NCBI GenBank assembly: GCA_937981995.1
Contig: CALJNC010000031.1
Span: 20,630-84,629 of the forward strand
From: an uncultured Chitinophagaceae bacterium
Lineage (GTDB): Bacteria > Bacteroidota > Bacteroidia > Chitinophagales > Chitinophagaceae
Length of the DNA: 64,000 nucleotides
Direction of reading: 5' to 3'
Shown here: positions 18,952-26,556 of the stretch, piece by piece
How positions within the stretch are numbered: position 1 is the stretch's first letter
Layout: each line of letters begins with the position of its first letter
Translations under genes and position numbers: made by a program
Notes under the pieces: generated by a model
Told to the model about the DNA's origin: nothing
The model's database searches: none
What the model saw: only the letters and a program-made list of their open reading frames with translations

Positions 18952-18984
18952 TAAAAGTAAATATCTAAGGTCAGATTACGCAAA
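18952..18984 (-). promoter_or_regulatory. Probable promoter of the SLC12-type transporter gene
   Basis: On the minus strand a TTTG (18984-18981) precedes TACTTTTA (18959-18952) by 21 bases, close to the Bacteroidota -33/-7 pattern. The -7 box differs from TAnnTTTG only in the last base and ends 14 bases before the start codon. Confidence 0.45.
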
Positions 18985-19007
18985 ATGAAACGTTATTTCA
19001 TTTAAAT

Positions 19008-19412
19008 TTAGCTTGTAGGAATACCAACGGATTTATACCATTCTTGGAGCTTTTGCCAAGCAGCTTTATCAGTGATATGTTCAATTTGGTAGATTTTACC
19101 TTCTTTATTAATGAATAGCCGTTGTTGACACCTAAAGGTGTATTGTTCACTTTTGTGATACAATTTGTCTGTAAAATTTACAATAAACTCATTTGACGAT
19201 ATTTCATCAATCGTGCTTTGGCCCCATTCAAGCCGATCCATTTTTTTACGGCCGGCTATCATGTTTTGTTCATAGGAATCAATAATATTTTTCGCACCTG
19301 TAATCATTTCACTACCCATATCATATTTGCAATCGATACTTAATAAGGTAAGTGTAATATCATATTGATCATTATCTAATGATTGGCCAAATAATGAAGC
19401 AATATGTTTCAC
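19008..19412 (-). CDS. Small soluble protein, NTF2/SnoaL-like fold suspected
   Basis: A 134-residue protein with no signal peptide. It begins with a helical stretch and ends with alternating beta strands (IVNFTDKLYHKSEQYTFRC, QRLFINKEGKIYQIEHI), an order seen in NTF2-like proteins. I do not recognise the family. The start is GTG at 19412, which shares one base with the TAG stop of the gene before it (TAGTG), so the two are translationally coupled. Function unknown. Confidence 0.6.
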   Translation of the reverse strand: MKHIASLFGQSLDNDQYDITLTLLSIDCKYDMGSEMITGAKNIIDSYEQNMIAGRKKMDRLEWGQSTIDEISSNEFIVNFTDKLYHKSEQYTFRCQQRLFINKEGKIYQIEHITDKAAWQKLQEWYKSVGIPTS

Positions 19413-19828
19413 TAGTTCATGTACTTTTTGATAGTATCCAGTATCATTTTTTTAGGAATCAATTTGTTTTCATATTCCTTCATAATGCCTACAAGCTCTT
19501 CAACTAGTTTAGGTTGCACGCTAAACTTTAATGTAAGGCTTCTTACAAACTTAATTTCAGCTTCGGTTACATTGGCATCTAGCTTCATTAGGTACATAAG
19601 GTTGTATAACATTTCCATTCGCTCAGCATACAACTCTGGCAATACCACTTTATTAATATCAAAATTTTCCGGCATATCCTCTAACATGGATAAATCGTAT
19701 TGATACTCGTCCAAGATGCCTTGGATAAAATGCATCTCATTCCTATGGAGTATGCCATCTCGCATGGCCATAGTGTGTAACATATAAATTAGTGAGCTTC
19801 TCATGCTCTCGTCTATTTCGTACTGCAT
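19412..19828 (-). CDS. Small helical protein, TerB-like fold suspected
   Basis: The ATG at 19828 gives a 138-residue, all-helical acidic protein starting MQYEIDESM; a TTG at 19864 would add 12 residues of hydrophobic sequence and looks less likely. MHTMAMRDGILHRNEMHFIQGIL and VTEAEIKFVRSL resemble the two helical halves of TerB/DjlA-N-type domains, where paired acidic residues follow short turns. That likeness is by eye only. It overlaps the following small gene by one base. Confidence 0.6.
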   Translation of the reverse strand: MQYEIDESMRSSLIYMLHTMAMRDGILHRNEMHFIQGILDEYQYDLSMLEDMPENFDINKVVLPELYAERMEMLYNLMYLMKLDANVTEAEIKFVRSLTLKFSVQPKLVEELVGIMKEYENKLIPKKMILDTIKKYMN

Positions 19829-19940
19829 TATGAGTATAAAAGTACAAAATAAGCTTGCAGACAATCTACAGGGTGGAATATTTTTTTGTTGTTATTGGCC
19901 CATGCTAATGAAATGCAACATTAATTTTCTAAGGGGGAAT

Positions 19941-20426
19941 TTAGAGGTCGCCCCAAAACACTTCTCCAGAACAACTTTTTAATTCGTCATTTTGACTCAA
20001 GTGATAGGCTGATGTACTTAGGTGTCTTCCTGGGTCTATCGCGCCCATTGAAACAGTTTTGACCGATTCATAACCCGACTCGTCTTTTAAATATAAATCC
20101 ACCTCTACATTTCTTGCCACTCCCGTACCAGAATTATAAACATTAAAACTTACAGAATAAGAGATGTGCGTTAAAACATACTGCGCCATATTTCCTGTCC
20201 AGGTGGAAGGATCTGTAATACTAAAATTTGGATTGTCTGGCTGGTAGCCACCATTTGGAGGGTCTAAGGATTGACTTCTTGATGTTTCTTTAAAGCTAAT
20301 TTCACTTAATTCAAGGTATACATTTTGGTCATTAGAAGTATTATTCTTTTGGCAACCCAAAAGGGTAAAAAGCATAAGAAGATATAAAAGAGGGATGCAA
20401 TTTTTTAGTAAATAAGGGTTTTTCAT
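19941..20426 (-). CDS. Lipoprotein with a beta-sandwich-like domain, unknown function
   Basis: A 161-residue protein with a lipobox ending LLGC at about residue 25, so it should be lipidated and envelope-bound. The rest is beta-rich; YSVSFNVYNSGTGVARNVEVDLYL followed by IDPGRHLS resembles the CARDB/FxLYD-type domains that report on tethering and adhesion proteins. I cannot name a function. It is the first of four small minus-strand genes in the 19.9-22.4 kb block. Confidence 0.6.
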   Translation of the reverse strand: MKNPYLLKNCIPLLYLLMLFTLLGCQKNNTSNDQNVYLELSEISFKETSRSQSLDPPNGGYQPDNPNFSITDPSTWTGNMAQYVLTHISYSVSFNVYNSGTGVARNVEVDLYLKDESGYESVKTVSMGAIDPGRHLSTSAYHLSQNDELKSCSGEVFWGDL

Positions 20427-20471
20427 ATGTACCTAGACCGCTTATTAACAAGGAAGTTTAAAAGCCTTGCC

Positions 20472-20894
20472 TTATTCTTTTAATATTCGTCTCAATTGAA
20501 TACTGGCCTTTGATCCACGGCTATTTAGCATTTCTCCATTGTAAAGGTTTTTATTTAGGAGGAAGAAGGAATATTGCAAAGTGAACTTTTCATTTTTATC
20601 TTCTGTATTTTCCATTTCAAAGGATAGTTTGTTGTCTTGTGATTTAATATTTCTATAAATATAATTTGACCTGTTTATACACCTCATTACAAATTTTCCA
20701 TTTCTGTTTAATTCTACTTTGATTGTATCTACGTAATCAATATCCGTCTCTGGATTTAGTTTGTCCGTTCCCCAATGCTCTGACCATAGCCCTACTAAAT
20801 TATTTTTTTCAATTTTGCTTGACTCGCTATTTTTAAAAAGACTACAAGAGCTAATTACGCAAATTAATAAGACTAATAATATGTTTTTTTTCAT
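20472..20894 (-). CDS. Small lipoprotein, lipocalin-like shape possible
   Basis: The start is placed at the ATG at 20894, which gives MKKNILLVLLICVISSC, a textbook lipoprotein signal; a longer in-frame start at 20933 would bury it behind 13 polar residues. The mature 123 residues contain LVGLWSEHW and regularly spaced strands (VDTIKVELNRNGKFVMRC, KFTLQYSFFLL), as in lipocalin-like 'GxW' domains. No family is certain. A palindrome-rich spacer of about 250 bases lies upstream. Confidence 0.6.
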   Translation of the reverse strand: MKKNILLVLLICVISSCSLFKNSESSKIEKNNLVGLWSEHWGTDKLNPETDIDYVDTIKVELNRNGKFVMRCINRSNYIYRNIKSQDNKLSFEMENTEDKNEKFTLQYSFFLLNKNLYNGEMLNSRGSKASIQLRRILKE

Positions 20895-20940
20895 TTTGGT
20901 TTTGTGTTTAGAAGTTGTAATAATAAGGTGCAAATAATAT

Positions 20941-21146
20941 TATTTAATACTTGCTCAACGATTTGGCTATGCCCACTGCTGGATTGCGAAGTCCCGCAGG
21001 GCGGGATAAGGGTTAATGTGTTGTAAGTCAAAGCTAAGGTTTTATCTTATATTTTTCTAAGGTCAAAACTTTGCTTTGACATTTTTGCAGTAGGAGGGTT
21101 TCGGTTTGTAATGTTGCCCGCATTACTTCATAGCTGGTGTTAGCAA
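20941..21146. repeat. Composite palindrome-rich spacer, possible cassette junction
   Basis: This non-coding spacer holds several nested inverted repeats: TCCCGC/GCGGGA at 20992-21006 with a three-base loop, GTCAAAGC/GCTTTGAC at 21027-21034 and 21073-21080, and GTAATG/CATTAC at 21108-21126. On the minus strand it runs from TTGCTAACACC near the stop of the upstream gene to GTTGAGC near 20955, and GTTGAGC fits the integron core GTTRRRY. It separates two lipoprotein genes and shares the GC-rich mini-hairpin theme with the repeat at 21768. Identity as an attC-like site is inference. Confidence 0.45.
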
Positions 21147-21152
21147 TTGCTA

Positions 21153-21749
21153 TCATTTCGCATTTAGTGGTTTGTCTGCTTTGAAAAATGCTCTTAATTC
21201 CATTTTGTATTTTTTAGTTTTTCCATTTGATTCTTCCCAAAAGTCATCACTTTTCAACTCCAAATATCCTGAAATTTCTCCCAAATTTTTGTAGTCTGGA
21301 TTTTTCGTCAATTCAAGTTTGGTTTCATAACAATAAACAGAAAGTCCATGAATAAGTTTGGTATCATTTTCTTTGTACTTGTAGATTGGGACATCTGATT
21401 TTGCTAAACAAGTTAGTTCGTACTTGTCTTTAAATAAATCAAGATAAAATCCAAACCCCGCAAACATTCCTGCAAATCCTGTAATTCTAATTGTGTCTTT
21501 TATTTGTTCCGACATAGTGAAGAATTCGATTTGTCTCTCATTGTAAGTATCGATAATCAAACTGTCATTCTCATACATTCTTACTTCCATTTTACCCATG
21601 GAAACTCCGTTAGCGGAACTTGTGATTTGGTTTATTGTATCTGAAATTCCCGGGTTAATATTGATTTCGTGAAATCTGTTTTTAGTCTGTCCAGTAGAAC
21701 AAGAAGAAATTAATAAAATAGGAAATATTAAAATTAGGAATAGTTTCAT
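21153..21749 (-). CDS. Lipoprotein of unknown function in cassette-like island
   Basis: A 198-residue protein with a lipoprotein signal (lipobox ISSC at about residues 14-17). The mature part is beta-rich with NGVSMGKMEVRMYENDSLIID, a Gly/Phe-rich hydrophobic stretch (GFAGMFAGFGFYLDLF) and a C-terminal KKYKMELRAFF. I do not recognise a family. It lies between two long palindromic spacers, and its 5' end sits just after a GTTAGCAA motif on the minus strand, as gene-cassette coding regions do. Confidence 0.6.
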   Translation of the reverse strand: MKLFLILIFPILLISSCSTGQTKNRFHEININPGISDTINQITSSANGVSMGKMEVRMYENDSLIIDTYNERQIEFFTMSEQIKDTIRITGFAGMFAGFGFYLDLFKDKYELTCLAKSDVPIYKYKENDTKLIHGLSVYCYETKLELTKNPDYKNLGEISGYLELKSDDFWEESNGKTKKYKMELRAFFKADKPLNAK

Positions 21750-21767
21750 TAATTATTTTTTAGTTAT

Positions 21768-21908
21768 TGCTAACGTGTTTGTATATGGTTTGTTGCGTGT
21801 TTCAAGCATCTAATTTAGTAAATAATTACGGACAAAGAAAGTCCGGGAGGACTTTCGCAAGTAGGCAAGAAGCCAGCAATAAATTATATACGGTGTTGCC
21901 AACAGTTA
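21768..21908. repeat. Long imperfect palindrome resembling an integron attC site
   Basis: The arms at 21781-21796 and 21876-21891 are 16 bases each and pair 13/16 by Watson-Crick rules; on the plus strand the three exceptions are all G-T, so every position can pair. A perfect 8-base inner hairpin (21837-21844 with 21849-21856, loop GGGA) lies between them. Flanking the arms are GCTAAC on one side and GTTGCCAAC on the other, which read GTTRGC on the minus strand. The whole sits between two minus-strand genes. It shares the shape of attC recombination sites; no integrase is in the window. Confidence 0.55.
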
Positions 21909-21911
21909 TTT

Positions 21912-22346
21912 TTATCCGTAGCAATTCATTTTCAGTTCATTACTATTTTTGGATATTCTGAATTCACCTATTTTCTTTAATACCTTTTCAATTTCCTCAA
22001 TATTTTGAGATTCAACATTATTTTTGTTGTTTAAAAATTCGGTCGGAAAACTAATCCATTCAATTTCTTTGTATAATAGCCAATCATTAAAAGAATTCAT
22101 CCCTTCAAATCCGATATTCCAATAGTCGAAATCGTAACACAAATCCGCTGTAATATATAGTTGACCCATTCTTCCATCAAGCACTTTTCTGAAATTTATT
22201 CTTTTGATTAGTTCAGCGTTTTCCACTAATCCATCAATCAGTTTTTTCCATTTAGCATTCGACATAAAATTAGCGGAAAACTTTTCCTTTATTTTGGAAT
22301 CAAGTTTTCTATCTAAATCGGCAGTTGTTGGTTTGTACGTTTTCAT
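21912..22346 (-). CDS. Small soluble protein of unknown function in cassette-like island
   Basis: A 144-residue protein without signal peptide or membrane segment. It begins with a basic helical stretch (DLDRKLDSKIKEKF), continues with a Lys/Arg-rich segment and a run of aromatic residues (YDFDYWNIGFEGMNSFNDWLLYKEIEW), and ends NELKMNCYG. I recognise no family. It is flanked on the minus strand by GTTGCCAACAA upstream of its start and by the long palindrome after its stop, so it looks like a self-contained gene cassette. Confidence 0.55.
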   Translation of the reverse strand: MKTYKPTTADLDRKLDSKIKEKFSANFMSNAKWKKLIDGLVENAELIKRINFRKVLDGRMGQLYITADLCYDFDYWNIGFEGMNSFNDWLLYKEIEWISFPTEFLNNKNNVESQNIEEIEKVLKKIGEFRISKNSNELKMNCYG

Positions 22347-22510
22347 CTAATTGTTGGCAACGGGGTAATATCGATTATTACACCATATTCTTTCGTTATT
22401 ATACCAAATATAGATAGTTATGGGCAGTTTTTTGAGCAAATGGTGCTAAATTCAATTCTTTAATTATTAGTCTAAAACGGCAGGTTATGCGCATGTTTTA
22501 TTTTGGGAAT
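22347..22510. other. Non-coding spacer at the end of the cassette-like island
   Basis: Next to the start of the small soluble protein gene it holds a GTTGGCAAC motif and a short inverted repeat GTAATA/TATTAC (about 22366-22382). No large palindrome comparable to the 21768 repeat and no credible coding region is seen. It may be one edge of the island. Confidence 0.35.
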
Positions 22511-22545
22511 AAAAAAATCCCGGCAAGCTATAGCGTGCCGAGATT
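22511..22545 (-). terminator. Intrinsic terminator of the class I aldolase gene
   Basis: On the minus strand, AATCTCGGCACGC pairs with GCTTGCCGGGATT around a short TATA loop with one or two mismatches, followed by a run of seven T. It lies about 20 bases after the aldolase stop. Confidence 0.75.
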
Positions 22546-22563
22546 AGTGATTTTTAAAAAGAT

Positions 22564-23622
22564 TTACGCTAACGTAATACTCTTATCAAGATAAACGTCT
22601 TGAATTGTATTTAATAACTTAACACCCACTTTCATGTCTTTTTGGAATGCTTTTCGTCCGCTAATTAAGCCCATACCTCCTGCACGCTTGTTTACTACGG
22701 CAGTCATTGTAGCTTCAGCTAAATCAGTTGCACCTGCACTTGCTCCACCAGAGTTAATTAAGCCTACGCGGCCCATATAACAGTTAGCTACTTGATAACG
22801 GCACAAATCAATCGGGTGATCAGATGTCAATTTCTTATATACATCGTCATGTGTTTTAGCAAAACTAATTTCTTTAAAACCACCATTATTTGTAGGAAGT
22901 TTTTGTTTTATAATATCAGCTTGTAACGTAACTCCTAAGTGATTTGCCTGAGCAGTTACATCGCTTGATGCGTGATAATCCGTACTGTCTTTTTTGAAAC
23001 CTGGGTTACGTAAGTAACACCACAACACAGTAGCCATACCTAACTCATGTGCATATTCAAATGCTTCTGCAATTTCTTGAATTTGACGCTCGCTTTGCTC
23101 GCTACCAAAATAGATAGTAGCACCTACTGCCGTAGCACCCATATTCCATGCGTCCTTAATATTACCAAACATAATTTGGTTAAATGTATTTGGGTAGGTC
23201 AATAATTCATTGTGATTAATTTTTACAATGAAAGGAATTTTGTGAGCATACTTACGTGCTACACTTCCTAGTACACCATAAGTTGAAGCTACTGCATTAC
23301 AACCACCTTCGACGGCTAGTTTTAGAATATTTTCAGGATCAAAGTAAATAGGGTTTGGAGCAAAAGATGCACCCGCTGTATGTTCTATTCCTTGATCAAC
23401 AGGTAGTATAGATACATAACCTGTATTTTTTAAACGACCGTGTCCTAATAAACGAGCGATACTATTCAAGGTTTGAATATTTCTGTTCGAACCAATCCAT
23501 GAAGTTTCAATTGTTTTTTTAGAAGGAACATGCAACTGCTTTTTGTCAATTGTTTTGCATGTGTGCTCTAAGTAGTATTCGGCGTCTTTACCTAATAAAT
23601 CTACGATGTGTTGTTTTGCCAT
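22564..23622 (-). CDS. fbaB: Class I fructose-bisphosphate aldolase (FbaB/DhnA type)
   Basis: A 352-residue member of the archaeal-type class I aldolase family. Visible signatures are [10 protein letters not shown] near residues 70-79, the lysine-containing [11 protein letters not shown], and the closing phosphate-binding block [11 protein letters not shown]. It interconverts fructose 1,6-bisphosphate with dihydroxyacetone phosphate and glyceraldehyde 3-phosphate through a Schiff-base lysine, without metal. The length fits the bacterial FbaB group. It is a single gene with its own terminator, divergent from the NADH dehydrogenase gene across a 173-base spacer. Confidence 0.9.
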   Translation of the reverse strand: MAKQHIVDLLGKDAEYYLEHTCKTIDKKQLHVPSKKTIETSWIGSNRNIQTLNSIARLLGHGRLKNTGYVSILPVDQGIEHTAGASFAPNPIYFDPENILKLAVEGGCNAVASTYGVLGSVARKYAHKIPFIVKINHNELLTYPNTFNQIMFGNIKDAWNMGATAVGATIYFGSEQSERQIQEIAEAFEYAHELGMATVLWCYLRNPGFKKDSTDYHASSDVTAQANHLGVTLQADIIKQKLPTNNGGFKEISFAKTHDDVYKKLTSDHPIDLCRYQVANCYMGRVGLINSGGASAGATDLAEATMTAVVNKRAGGMGLISGRKAFQKDMKVGVKLLNTIQDVYLDKSITLA

Positions 23623-23768
23623 AATGGGACTCTTTTTTTAAGATTTTGGGCGAATTTAGTCTGAAAAAGCTAGTTTTTGTTTAAAAAACAATAAAATAAC
23701 GCATTTTTTTGAGAATCCCGCTTTGTTTGATATTGTTGAAATAAGAGAGCTACCAGTAGATTGCGTTG

Positions 23769-23776
23769 TAATTTTG
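23769..23776 (+). promoter_or_regulatory. Possible -7 box of the NADH dehydrogenase gene
   Basis: Reads TAATTTTG, a full match to TAnnTTTG, ending 19 bases before the start codon. No clear -33 element at 19-21 bases upstream. Confidence 0.35.
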
Positions 23777-23795
23777 TACCCGAAAATACAAAGCT

Positions 23796-25055
23796 ATGGG
23801 AGCAATGGGCAGCAAAAAAATAGTCGTAATTGGTGGTGGATTTGCAGGTTTGCAATTGTGCCGAAAGCTAAGAAATAAAAAAGGCTTTGAGGTCTTATTG
23901 GTTGACCGTGAAAATCACCACATGTTTCAACCTTTGTTTTATCAAGTGGCAACTGCTCGTTTGGAGCCCAGTAGTATTTCATTTCCGTTTCGTAAAATTT
24001 TTCAACGAGCCAAAAATATTGATTTCCTTATGGCAAATGTTGCATCAATAAATGCAGCACAAAATATAATTGTAACCGATCAAGGTGAAGTTGCATTTGA
24101 TGAGTTGGTACTAGCCACAGGAGCCTATACTAACTATTTTGGCAATGACAGCGTGCAAGAAAATGCGTTAAGTATGAAAACTACGCACGAGGCAATTTAT
24201 ATACGTAATCATATGCTCATGAACTTTGAGCGCATGATGGAGAAAAAAGATTCCGAAGGTCATAAGAATATTGTAGTAGTAGGAGGTGGTCCAACCGGTG
24301 TGGAGTTGGCAGGCTCTTTTGCCGAAATGAAAAATGTAATTCTTCCAAAGGATTATCCGCGCCTAGATGTATCTGATGTAAAAATATACTTAATAGAGGG
24401 TGCTGAGTATCCCTTAAATGTAATGAGTCATAAATCTAAATCAAGTGCCAAAAAGTATCTTGAAAAATTAGGAGTGGAGGTAATTACAAAAACATTTGTA
24501 AACAACTATGACGGACAAACAGTGGAGCTGAGTACAGGCGACAAAATACAATCAGACAATGTTATTTGGGCAGCAGGGGTAAAAGGTAATTATGTACCTG
24601 GCTTAACTGATGAAGTAGAGCAAAAAGGCAATCGTTATAAAGTAAATAGACAAAACAAAATTGACGGCTACGAAAATATTTATGCCTTGGGTGATGTAGC
24701 TTATATGGAAACGGAAAAATTTCCGAAAGGTCACCCGCAAGTAGCAAATGTGGCTATTAATCAAGCAAACACACTGGCCAAGAATTTAGTAAAACCAGAG
24801 GCTGTACCAAAAGACTTTGTATATAAAGACTTAGGTTCTATGGCAACAGTAGGTAAACATAAGGCTGTAGTGGATGCACCTTTTGGTTCTATTACAGGCT
24901 TTATTGCTTGGTTTATTTGGATGGCTCTGCACCTTATGTTGATACTAAGCGTAAGAAACAAATTAATCATTTTTATAAACTGGGCATGGAGTTATTTAAC
25001 TCGAGATACTTCCTTGCGATTAATTCTTAGAGCTAGACAGAAAAATTGGGGTTAG
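23796..25055 (+). CDS. ndh: Type II NADH dehydrogenase
   Basis: A 419-residue two-dinucleotide-binding flavoprotein. The FAD-binding GGGFAGLQ motif is at residues 13-20, the NADH-binding VVVGGGPTGVELAG near 160-175, and YALGDVAY near 295. A hydrophobic C-terminal stretch (WFIWMALHLMLIL) followed by Arg-rich sequence is the usual membrane anchor. The enzyme oxidises NADH and passes electrons to the quinone pool without pumping protons. The start at 23796 is the longer of two ATGs nine bases apart. No operon partner on this strand. Confidence 0.9.
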   Translation: MGAMGSKKIVVIGGGFAGLQLCRKLRNKKGFEVLLVDRENHHMFQPLFYQVATARLEPSSISFPFRKIFQRAKNIDFLMANVASINAAQNIIVTDQGEVAFDELVLATGAYTNYFGNDSVQENALSMKTTHEAIYIRNHMLMNFERMMEKKDSEGHKNIVVVGGGPTGVELAGSFAEMKNVILPKDYPRLDVSDVKIYLIEGAEYPLNVMSHKSKSSAKKYLEKLGVEVITKTFVNNYDGQTVELSTGDKIQSDNVIWAAGVKGNYVPGLTDEVEQKGNRYKVNRQNKIDGYENIYALGDVAYMETEKFPKGHPQVANVAINQANTLAKNLVKPEAVPKDFVYKDLGSMATVGKHKAVVDAPFGSITGFIAWFIWMALHLMLILSVRNKLIIFINWAWSYLTRDTSLRLILRARQKNWG

Positions 25056-25125
25056 TTTTATTGGATAATTGCTATTGGAAAGTAGATAGTGAATTAAATT
25101 CTAATTAAATCTAGGACTCTTGTCA

Positions 25126-25146
25126 TGCTGAATTTATTTCAGCATC
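25126..25146. repeat. Short palindrome resembling an interspersed repeat
   Basis: ATGCTGAA and TTCAGCAT form a perfect 8-base inverted repeat around a five-base TTTAT loop, preceded by GTC. Very similar GTCATGCTGAA-type palindromes are scattered through many Bacteroidota genomes. It lies between the convergent NADH dehydrogenase and lipoprotein genes and may also end transcription, though there is no T tract. Copy number in this genome cannot be judged from the window. Confidence 0.5.
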
Positions 25147-25189
25147 CTCGACAATAACAGGAAGTAGAATTGTGTTTCGCCAAAATGCA

Positions 25190-25942
25190 TTAAAGGAATT
25201 GATGTATATAATTATCTAGCGTTTTTTTATTTATTGAAAGATTAAAATGATTCGAGCTAATCCCGTTAATCATAATTTGTGTTTCAAGAATGGAATCACC
25301 ATAGCTTTTGGCAATCAATCCCATGAGCATTTGCCTAGGTGGGAGGAATAGGCATTGGCCATACATGCCACATGACTGCGCTCTGGTTAAATTTATTTTT
25401 TTGTCAACTGTTGTTATTTGGGCAGACCACGATGATTTCTGAGGTAGAAAAAGAGTATCTTTTTTTGATAAATTATAAATAAAAAGTGGGTAGTGCTCAA
25501 TTGCAATTATGTAGTTTTCTAAATCATAATAAGATTCACGTAGAATTATTTTATTTGTATCGACGTATAAATTTAGACTATCAGAATTACGGGTTCTATC
25601 ATTCAATACTTTAGCGATCAAGTACTTATTTCGAATATTATCTATACTGAAAGTTCCATCTGGTCTTTTAATCATAGGTTTAGGAATATAGCTTGCTATT
25701 GGTCGGTTGGGAAGAATTATTGAATCTACGTTATTACCTATGTAATAAATTGGCAAGGTTTGAAAATCACAATTAGAAGGAAAGAATTTTCTGTGTTTCT
25801 TATTCAATACCACTGTATCAATTATCACTGGAGAAAATAGCCTTTCAGTTTTGGTTTGACATGAGTAGATGAATAAGCATAGCGGAAATAACAAGAAGTA
25901 CTTACTACAAATCAAACTCCAACCAACGCGTTCCCTTTTCAT
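25190..25942 (-). CDS. Lipoprotein of unknown function
   Basis: The ATG at 25942 gives a 250-residue protein with a lipoprotein signal ending in IYSC at about residue 28; a TTG four codons upstream also fits. The mature part is beta-rich with no recognised domain; it contains PSNCDFQTLPIYYIG, a CGMYGQC cysteine pair and a polar C-terminus. It overlaps the 3' end of the deoxynucleoside kinase gene by 38 bases, so it is probably co-transcribed with it, and perhaps with folK. Confidence 0.6.
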   Translation of the reverse strand: MKRERVGWSLICSKYFLLFPLCLFIYSCQTKTERLFSPVIIDTVVLNKKHRKFFPSNCDFQTLPIYYIGNNVDSIILPNRPIASYIPKPMIKRPDGTFSIDNIRNKYLIAKVLNDRTRNSDSLNLYVDTNKIILRESYYDLENYIIAIEHYPLFIYNLSKKDTLFLPQKSSWSAQITTVDKKINLTRAQSCGMYGQCLFLPPRQMLMGLIAKSYGDSILETQIMINGISSNHFNLSINKKTLDNYIHQFL

Positions 25943-26552
25943 AATCAGCTTCAAGATACTTTACTAACTGATTAAAGTGGTTTTTATTGTTTAAAAAATC
26001 AGTTTTTGTGGTGTCAATCATTAAGGTGATAAAAGGCTGACTTTTTAAAAAAGTTGAATAAGCGTCTTGTATTTTTTCAAGATAATTATTTTCAATATCT
26101 TGCTCATAATCACGATTGCGGTGCGCAATGTTTTCTTGTAATTTAGCAATAGGGGCTTGCAAGAAAATTAAAATTTCGGGTTGTGGAAGGTTTGGATAAA
26201 TAATATCAAAAAGCGTTTCGTATAATTCGTATTCATCGCTTGGTAAATTAACCTTGGCAAAAAGTTTACTTTTTATAAACAGGTAATCTGAAATAGTAAC
26301 AGGCTGAAAGATATCCCGATTTGTCAATTGTTTTTTAAGTTGTTTATATCGCTCGGCTAAAAACGTAAGTTCCAAAGGGAAAGCATATCGTTCAGCATCT
26401 TTATAAAACTTAGGCAGAAACGGATTGTCCTCAAACTGTTCTAATATTAGTTGCGCATTAAAATGATCAGCCAATAATTTACTCAAGGTGGTTTTGCCTG
26501 CACCTATATTTCCTTCTATGGTTATGAGATGATACTTCACTTGGAGATGCAC
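25905..26552 (-). CDS. Deoxynucleoside kinase
   Basis: A 215-residue member of the dNK/dGK-dCK family. The P-loop GNIGAGKTT is at residues 14-22, followed by a glutamate in LEQFEDNPFLPKFY, the DYLFIKSKLFAK segment and a lid with arginines in HRNRDYEQ. It phosphorylates deoxynucleosides with ATP for salvage; which base it prefers cannot be told by eye. A GTG at 26540 is an alternative start giving the more common MKYHLITIEG beginning. It lies four bases after folK and overlaps the lipoprotein gene downstream. Confidence 0.88.
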   Translation of the reverse strand: MHLQVKYHLITIEGNIGAGKTTLSKLLADHFNAQLILEQFEDNPFLPKFYKDAERYAFPLELTFLAERYKQLKKQLTNRDIFQPVTISDYLFIKSKLFAKVNLPSDEYELYETLFDIIYPNLPQPEILIFLQAPIAKLQENIAHRNRDYEQDIENNYLEKIQDAYSTFLKSQPFITLMIDTTKTDFLNNKNHFNQLVKYLEADYEKGTRWLEFDL

Positions 26553-26556
26553 AAAT

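Noticed and set aside
21767..21961. Plus-strand reading frame of 64 codons
   Set aside because: It runs through the attC-like palindrome and into a real minus-strand gene; the repeat explains the openness.
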